From Methanothrix sp. (GTDB lineage Archaea > Halobacteriota > Methanosarcinia > Methanotrichales > Methanotrichaceae), in the NCBI GenBank assembly GCA_026394565.1, contig JAPKYA010000012.1:1-50233 (forward strand): a stretch of 50,233 bases of DNA, in the 5' to 3' direction. The translations under genes and the position numbers were made by a program. How positions within the stretch are numbered: position 1 is the first letter of the stretch; the number at the start of each line of letters is the position of its first letter. This document shows positions 46,348 to 50,233 of this stretch, in pieces. Under the pieces are notes generated by a model. It was not told the DNA's origin. It saw nothing but the letters and a program-made list of their open reading frames with translations, and searched no databases.

Positions 46348-46698
46348 CATTATATTTATGAGGTGAGACTATAGGCGACACAACTATCCATGTCTGTATC
46401 GCTCCTGTAACCACCCATCATCTCCAAGAAGATCCGCCTGATTTCATCTCACGGCTGTCCTTCGGTTTCTAGCGGGCTTAACGGCCGTGACATGCTCTGT
46501 GGCGAACGAAATGGAAAAATTCTTTTTTTGGCGATTTGCTGAGAATTAGAATGCCAGAGTATGCAATTTTTTTATAAAATATATTTAAAAAATATATCTT
46601 GCATGAAAAATAGCTTTGCTAGTATGTACTACCAAAAAATATAAATAGCGTTGCTTCCACTATTAGTTAGCATTATATGATGTATGGGGTGAGACTAT
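46348..46698 (+). repeat. Duplicated leader sequence
   Basis: CATTATAT-TTATGAGGTGAGACTAT at 46348-46372 and CATTATATGATGTATGGGGTGAGACTAT at 46671-46698 are nearly the same, including a GGTGAG Shine-Dalgarno-like core. The second copy leads into the secreted protein gene; the first leads into DNA with no open frame. The 46280-46696 gap otherwise holds AT-rich DNA and a TATA box but no gene. Confidence 0.5.
46637..46648 (+). promoter_or_regulatory. TATA box of the secreted repeat protein gene
   Basis: AAATATAAATAG lies about 50-60 bp upstream of the presumed start at 46697, giving a short untranslated leader that carries the GGTGAG Shine-Dalgarno-like sequence. Confidence 0.45.
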
Positions 46699-47125
46699 CA
46701 AAAAAATAGATGTTTTATCGGTATTGGTTATGGCCGTTCTGTCTTTTCCTATAACTGCGCAGGATTATGGGATGGTTAGCGACGGGGATTTAGATATTAT
46801 TGGAACCGGTATTTTTGAGACGGAAGGATCAGCTTTCAAGTTCCCTGCCGGTCAGGATACTAATATCGATACTCTATCAGTCGGAAATGACAGAGCTTGG
46901 GCCTTTGGAAGCAGTCGGCAAAAGACTCCCATTGCCACTGCTGCCAACAACCTGGAGATCAAAAAGAATCGGCATTCAGGAAATTGTAGTCCCTGCAAAA
47001 CCTCTTGCCTTGATCGCTGCACCAAAGTTAATATGGATCGTATCAAGGTAGGCAATAGGGTGGCCATGGCTTTCGGACCGGTTTCTGCCGCCAACCACAT
47101 CAAGATAGTCACCAATCAGCAGTAG
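46697..47125 (+). CDS. Secreted small protein with two internal repeats, unusual start
   Basis: About 142 residues if initiated at ATC 46697, 133 from TTG 46724. The ATC start gives (M)KKIDVLSVLVMAVLSFPITA, a good signal peptide with the Lys-Lys N-terminus, and GGTGAG lies 4-9 nt upstream. The TTG start has no Shine-Dalgarno and loses the charged end. The mature protein has two similar segments: TNIDTLSVGNDRAWAFG and VNMDRIKVGNRVAMAFG. Between them is a Cys group (CSPCKTSCLDRC). No family is recognised; a cell-surface role is likely. ATC as start suggests a mutation from ATG. Confidence 0.55.
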   Translation: MKKIDVLSVLVMAVLSFPITAQDYGMVSDGDLDIIGTGIFETEGSAFKFPAGQDTNIDTLSVGNDRAWAFGSSRQKTPIATAANNLEIKKNRHSGNCSPCKTSCLDRCTKVNMDRIKVGNRVAMAFGPVSAANHIKIVTNQQ

Positions 47126-47193
47126 CTTTAAATTTTGGCCTAATATGCGCCGTGACCCGAACTTAGACGACGGAGCAATTGCCTCCCAAAGCC

Positions 47194-47240
47194 GAGGTCA
47201 TAGTTACGGGCACGGTCGTAGGCGTGCACTGGTTTTTTAG
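47194..47240 (+). pseudogene. 3' remnant of a second COG2426 gene
   Basis: The frame EVIVTGTVVGVHWFF with a stop at 47238-47240 matches the end of the 45809-46279 gene (GVIVTATVVGVQWLVF). DNA identity over about 45 bases is high. No upstream part remains, so this is a residue of a past duplication. Bases 47126-47193 hold no other gene. Confidence 0.55.
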
Positions 47241-47252
47241 GTGGGGCTTGAA

Positions 47253-47924
47253 TTACCAGACTAAGGGCAGCAAACGGTAACGCCTTTCTTGGCAATATTC
47301 ATAGTAGCCGGACAAGTCCCTCAACAACACCTTCTCTTCGCCATAAATCCGCCACACCAGGAGCGGAATATACAAGGAGAAGAAAGGCACTGCCCACCAG
47401 GATCCAAGTGCTATCGGCGTGAGCAGATACATGACCAAGAAACCCAGGTACATAGGGTGGCGGATGATGGAATACGGACCTGCAGTGATGACCTTTTGAC
47501 CTTCCACTACCTCTATCGTGCGAGATGCGTAGCTGTTCCCTTTAAAGACCCAGAGAATGAGACCGTAGCCAAGGAGCACACCCGCGTCAGCCGCGAGTAC
47601 CATCGAGGACGATACTTGATTCAAACCATGCAGCCTCAAATCAATTGCAATGGCTAGAAATCCTGCAATGAAGACGGCATTGCCCAGAAGGATGATAGTT
47701 CTTTGTTCCGGTTCTTTCTCTTGAAACTTCATCCGTCGTTCCAGCAGCTCTGGATCGGTTTTTAGGAAATAGCTAACTGCATAAAGCATTGGCATGAGAA
47801 GAACTACCCAATAGAGCCATCCCTGCCAGTAGTGAAGAGTACCGGCTAAAGCAAAAAGGATAACGGGTATCATAAAGGCTGCTAATCCGAATCTAATGAT
47901 CACCTGCCTTCTTAGCATATTCAA
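47253..47924 (-). CDS. ICMT/PEMT-family membrane methyltransferase
   Basis: 223 residues with about five membrane helices. The C-terminal VITAGPYSIIRHPMYLGFLV and EEKVLLRDLSGYYEYCQ are the signature of the isoprenylcysteine carboxylmethyltransferase / phospholipid N-methyltransferase fold, in which RHP and the E-E-x2-L segment bind SAM. Substrate is unknown; archaeal homologues could methylate lipids or prenylated compounds. It stands alone, with a 98-bp AT-rich gap upstream. Confidence 0.88.
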   Translation of the reverse strand: MNMLRRQVIIRFGLAAFMIPVILFALAGTLHYWQGWLYWVVLLMPMLYAVSYFLKTDPELLERRMKFQEKEPEQRTIILLGNAVFIAGFLAIAIDLRLHGLNQVSSSMVLAADAGVLLGYGLILWVFKGNSYASRTIEVVEGQKVITAGPYSIIRHPMYLGFLVMYLLTPIALGSWWAVPFFSLYIPLLVWRIYGEEKVLLRDLSGYYEYCQERRYRLLPLVW

Positions 47925-48023
47925 TCTATGCGACTCAATAATGCTTCACCTCTGTTTGCTTATACGCAGCAACCTTCTTTAGGTGCTATTGCCTTATACA
48001 TTTCTGATCTCCTAATTGCGAAT

Positions 48024-48323
48024 CTATCCGCGAAACCCAAGCTTCTCGATTTCCCGGTTGATTCGCGCCTCTTCCTCAGTTAGATCCGGCTGTTCCAGGG
48101 CTTCCACAGCCTTTCTGATGGCTACACCCACCAATATGCCCTTCAGGAAGGCGTGTCGATCCTCTTCTTCGATGGTGTTGATGACACGGTTCATGTACCG
48201 CTCAATGGTGGTGCCCGGAATCATCCTGAAGGAATCGAGTTCATCTGAAACAGCATTCAGCTCTTCCTCATCGAAACCGAAGCCTTTCAAGAATGCTGAT
48301 AGATCCTCGTCGTCACCGCTCAT
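48024..48323 (-). CDS. Hypothetical acidic helical protein
   Basis: 99 residues, acidic and predicted to be all helix (DDEDLSAFLKGFGFDEEELN; EEEDRHAFLKGILVGVAIRK; EEEARINREIEKLGFRG). No family is recognised. It starts with ATG 48323, lies 54 bp upstream of the tRNA gene's end on the same strand and is not obviously in an operon. A small helical bundle could be a regulator or adaptor, but nothing proves it. Confidence 0.55.
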   Translation of the reverse strand: MSGDDEDLSAFLKGFGFDEEELNAVSDELDSFRMIPGTTIERYMNRVINTIEEEDRHAFLKGILVGVAIRKAVEALEQPDLTEEEARINREIEKLGFRG

Positions 48324-48377
48324 GGATAAGATATATTGCGCTTAAAGTAGTTCTTTTTATCTACGGATAAGAAAACG

Positions 48378-48449
48378 TGCGGCTGCCGGGATTCGAACCC
48401 GGGTTACAGGCTTGGGAAGCCTATGTCATAACCGCTGGACCACAGCCGC
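48378..48449 (-). tRNA. tRNA-Gly(CCC)
   Basis: 72-nt cloverleaf. The acceptor stem GCGGCTG pairs with CAGCCGC, the D arm has GTC/GAC, the anticodon arm is TAGGC-TTCCCAA-GCCTG with anticodon CCC, and the T arm is CCGGG-TTCGAAT-CCCGG. The discriminator base is A at 48378. CCA is not encoded. No intron is seen. Confidence 0.95.
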
Positions 48450-48723
48450 TCATGCCCTTGATAATATGATGTGCCTTTAGCCATTTCCACTTCCAATATT
48501 TAAAGGTTACAGGATCGATCGCCCTCGCTGAGGGAGCATTCGCCGGGGCGAAATCGAGCGACTTCCCCTTTTGCTGCTCCCCCTCGCCCACGCGCGCGAG
48601 CCCGCCCGGAGGGCTGCAGCGCCCGGCTCTTGTTGGCCGGCTCTTTTCCGGATCTTCCTTGTATTGTGCGGCAGCAGCAGACAATAGATGTTATTTCCGG
48701 ATTTCAAGGCCTATTGGATCGTC

Positions 48724-48839
48724 TTTGTGCGTACTTTGTGAGCTTTGTGTGCTTTATAGTTGATAGTAGTATCCAATTTTAAACCATGTGCTTATTTATT
48801 TCACCATAAAGATCACAAAGCGCACAAAGAACTCACAAA
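48724..48839. repeat. Imperfect inverted repeat with 36-bp arms
   Basis: The left arm (48724-48759, TTTGTGCGTACTTTGTGAGC onward) and the reverse complement of the right arm (48804-48839) agree at most positions, sharing TTTGTG, CTTTGTG, GCTTTGTG and CTTTAT blocks. The 44-bp loop is AT-rich and has no frame. The element is directly 3' of the cyclophilin-like gene. The G+C-rich stretch 48450-48723 shows no gene. Confidence 0.65.
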
Positions 48840-48853
48840 AAAATGGCGAGATC

Positions 48854-49207
48854 TCATCTTCTGCACAGAACTACCCGGTCTCCGGCTGCCACGCTCTTGA
48901 AGATCTCCAGCCCCTCTGTAACCTTCCCGATGTGGTTCACAGCCGAGTAGGGCTGCGTCTTGCCGAAGAAGATGCAAAAGGCCGGGCCCTGCGACCAATA
49001 GCAGATATCGCCCGCAATTGCGGAGGGCGATGGATTTTCATTTTCCATCTGCAGAGGCACATCGAAGTAGACTTCCTCGCCCCAAAGGTTGGCTATGCCT
49101 TCGATGGGAAGTGCCCGAAAAAATGAATCTCTGATCTTGGAATTGCGATCGTCCAGCTTTGCCAGGGCCTTTCCTTTTCCTATAACGTCGATCTCTATCA
49201 TCCTCAT
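48854..49207 (-). CDS. Cyclophilin-like-fold protein (DUF369/TM1367 type)
   Basis: 117 residues. The segments GIANLWGEEVYFDVPLQMEN and GDICYWSQGPAFCIFFGKTQ, with a terminal VAAGDRVVLCRR, match a small family with cyclophilin-like beta-barrel fold known from TM1367 and archaeal homologues. The catalytic residues of true cyclophilins are not conserved, so prolyl isomerase activity is doubtful. It is 44 bp downstream of the Bax1-like gene on the same strand. Confidence 0.75.
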   Translation of the reverse strand: MRMIEIDVIGKGKALAKLDDRNSKIRDSFFRALPIEGIANLWGEEVYFDVPLQMENENPSPSAIAGDICYWSQGPAFCIFFGKTQPYSAVNHIGKVTEGLEIFKSVAAGDRVVLCRR

Positions 49208-49251
49208 GAATTTAGCCTTCCTTTTTTTCTGTCCTGCCGCCAGAAATCAAC

Positions 49252-49992
49252 TCATATCTTAACAATTTCCGCATTTTCCGGGTCTAGTCCGCTCCATTTC
49301 GCCCTATACCCGAGCATGCTGAGCGCCTGGCTATAAGCTTTTATTCCATATCTCTCAAAAATCTTGAGGGAATCATCGTGCTTCTTCACGCCTATCAATT
49401 CGTCCTGGATCGTTTCCAGGACCTGCTTGCTTACAAGCTGGTCGCCCAAAAGTGAATAGCCGGGCGTATTCTGGCCTTTGACCACTTCTTTTAGAGCCTC
49501 AAGACTTACGCCGTATCGCTTAGCGGTCTCATCCAGGTTGATAACATTTAGATCGCTGTCAAATGAAATTTCCGTGCCCTTCAGCTTTGCAATCTCATCC
49601 GATTGCCGCTTTTCCTCATATCTCCGGAGAATCTTGATTATCTCCAGATGCGGAATTTTTTTATCATAAAAAAGGAGGTTCTCCGCCTGGAATTCTGAGC
49701 CCGTGCATGCCAGGCTTCTGTTCACAAGCAGGATCATGCTATCCTTTTCCTGCAGCAAATTCAGCTTCTCAATCTTATGCTTTAGATATTCAGGAGTCCA
49801 AAAGCCGATGATCTCGACGTATATCCTGGTGCCATTTCGCTCCAGGGAAAAGTCTGGAATGAAGGCATACTGGCCCGCTTTCAATACTGCTGGCTCTCTT
49901 TGAACTGTCCAACCCTTGAAGCCAAGCTGATAAAATTCATTCTCGATGGCGCTATCGAAGCCGATCTCCGACCGTCTCCTTTTTATCATCAT
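49252..49992 (-). CDS. Bax1/DUF790 nuclease, N-terminal domain absent
   Basis: 246 residues. The nuclease core is FIPDFSLERNGTRIYVEIIG followed by FWTPEYL, with D, E and K-like positions of the Holliday-junction-nuclease fold used by Bax1, the nuclease partner of archaeal XPB helicase. Bax1/DUF790 proteins are usually about 400-500 residues; the N-terminal half is missing here and the protein starts just before IENEFYQLGFKGW. The upstream DNA belongs to a divergent gene, so the lack is not due to the window edge. No XPB gene is seen nearby. Either a short natural version or a truncated gene. Confidence 0.75.
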   Translation of the reverse strand: MMIKRRRSEIGFDSAIENEFYQLGFKGWTVQREPAVLKAGQYAFIPDFSLERNGTRIYVEIIGFWTPEYLKHKIEKLNLLQEKDSMILLVNRSLACTGSEFQAENLLFYDKKIPHLEIIKILRRYEEKRQSDEIAKLKGTEISFDSDLNVINLDETAKRYGVSLEALKEVVKGQNTPGYSLLGDQLVSKQVLETIQDELIGVKKHDDSLKIFERYGIKAYSQALSMLGYRAKWSGLDPENAEIVKI

Positions 49993-50028
49993 GAAAGATA
50001 ATGATATATGTAACCGAAGGTAAGAAAA

Positions 50029-50233
50029 ATGTATAAAAAAATTGGAATATTGGCAATAGCGGCAATACTGCTGCTATTGGCGGTAGGGTTTGCTGACGGA
50101 ATTGCAGCGCATAGCAAGCAAGAAACTTTTGAAAGAATGCCTATTCCAGACGTTCTGGTCGCAAATAACAGCGAAAATAATCTGGTCCCAGTTGTAACTC
50201 CGCCGGACTCTGGAACGGGATACCTCGGGGACA
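50029..50233 (+). CDS. Secreted or lipid-anchored protein (3' end outside window)
   Basis: The first 68 codons are visible. A signal peptide, MYKKIGILAIAAILLLLAVG, with two Lys, a long hydrophobic core and a plausible Ala cleavage region, is followed by a polar, Asn-rich segment (VLVANNSENNLVPVV). GAAGGTAAG a few bases upstream of the ATG acts as Shine-Dalgarno. The start is only 36 bp from the divergent Bax1-like gene. The frame continues past 50233, so no family can be assigned. Confidence 0.7.
   Translation, partial: MYKKIGILAIAAILLLLAVGFADGIAAHSKQETFERMPIPDVLVANNSENNLVPVVTPPDSGTGYLGD

Noticed and set aside
48421-48707. Small frames in the GC-rich stretch between the tRNA and the inverted repeat
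   Set aside because: They overlap the tRNA or have no family, Shine-Dalgarno or conserved motifs; I see no gene there.
48724-48839. CTTTGTG repeats as a CRISPR array
   Set aside because: The units are a few bases apart and inverted, not spaced direct repeats with unique spacers. No cas gene is present. No CRISPR array was seen anywhere in the window.

Overview
The window reads as a piece of a methanogenic euryarchaeal chromosome. Direct markers are an F420-dependent methylene-H4MPT reductase (mer), a methanogenesis marker 9 protein, a proteasome-activating nucleotidase, RadB, an archaeal-type S-adenosylmethionine synthetase, an archaeal NMN adenylyltransferase and archaeal TATA-box promoters placed for leaderless transcripts. 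Moderate G+C with AT-rich islands and the gene mix suggest the Methanothrix (Methanosaeta) / Methanosarcinales branch. That placement is an inference made without any database search.

Layout. 1-3844: three-gene redox operon (NuoE-like, NuoF-like, and a NuoG-N-terminus/FrhB fusion). 3851-9545: TPR membrane protein, DUF5611 protein, S-adenosylmethionine synthetase and a large protein with an internal duplication. 9797-13077: PAN, a broken MscS channel and ScpB. 13167-14500: two decayed methyltransferase fragments around an acylphosphatase-like coiled-coil protein and an orphan antitoxin. 14535-18806: Lrp regulator, soluble MgtE-type sensor, Nramp and CorA in one tightly packed operon with a palindromic operator. 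19047-20930: metallo-beta-lactamase relic, then a two-gene nuclease / helix-hairpin-helix cassette. 20958-23087: AbrB-like regulator, ArsM, RtcA. 23239-35841: a 12.6-kb defence island (SNF2-like helicase-DUF3883, DUF1156 methylase, AAA ATPase, small ORF, HEPN-DUF499 ATPase) with a three-gene protease cassette inserted on the opposite strand. 35937-40094: six-gene operon containing mer, NMN adenylyltransferase and a DUF62 SAM hydrolase. 40192-41622: two AT-rich membrane proteins. 41799-45270: mmp9, CitG-like, DUF447, radB and a mobB remnant. 45418-50233: small membrane and secreted proteins, tRNA-Gly(CCC), a long inverted repeat, a cyclophilin-like protein, an N-terminally short Bax1/DUF790 nuclease and the start of a secreted protein.

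The two most promising systems are the redox operon at the left edge and the defence island. The redox operon couples a NADH-dehydrogenase-like flavin/iron-sulfur module to an F420-binding FrhB domain on one polypeptide. It could move electrons among F420, NAD(P) and ferredoxin, possibly with bifurcation. The defence island combines methylation, helicase/nuclease, HEPN RNase-like and ATPase parts. Its methylase lacks a normal start codon and has a compositionally foreign centre. A third point of interest is the Mg-type operon, in which a soluble MgtE sensor lacking its channel sits next to an Nramp protein whose metal-site residues are changed.

Limits: all calls come from reading translated sequence and motifs. 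No alignments, HMM searches or structure predictions were run. Residue positions are counted by hand, and aligned-residue statements for distant families are approximate.
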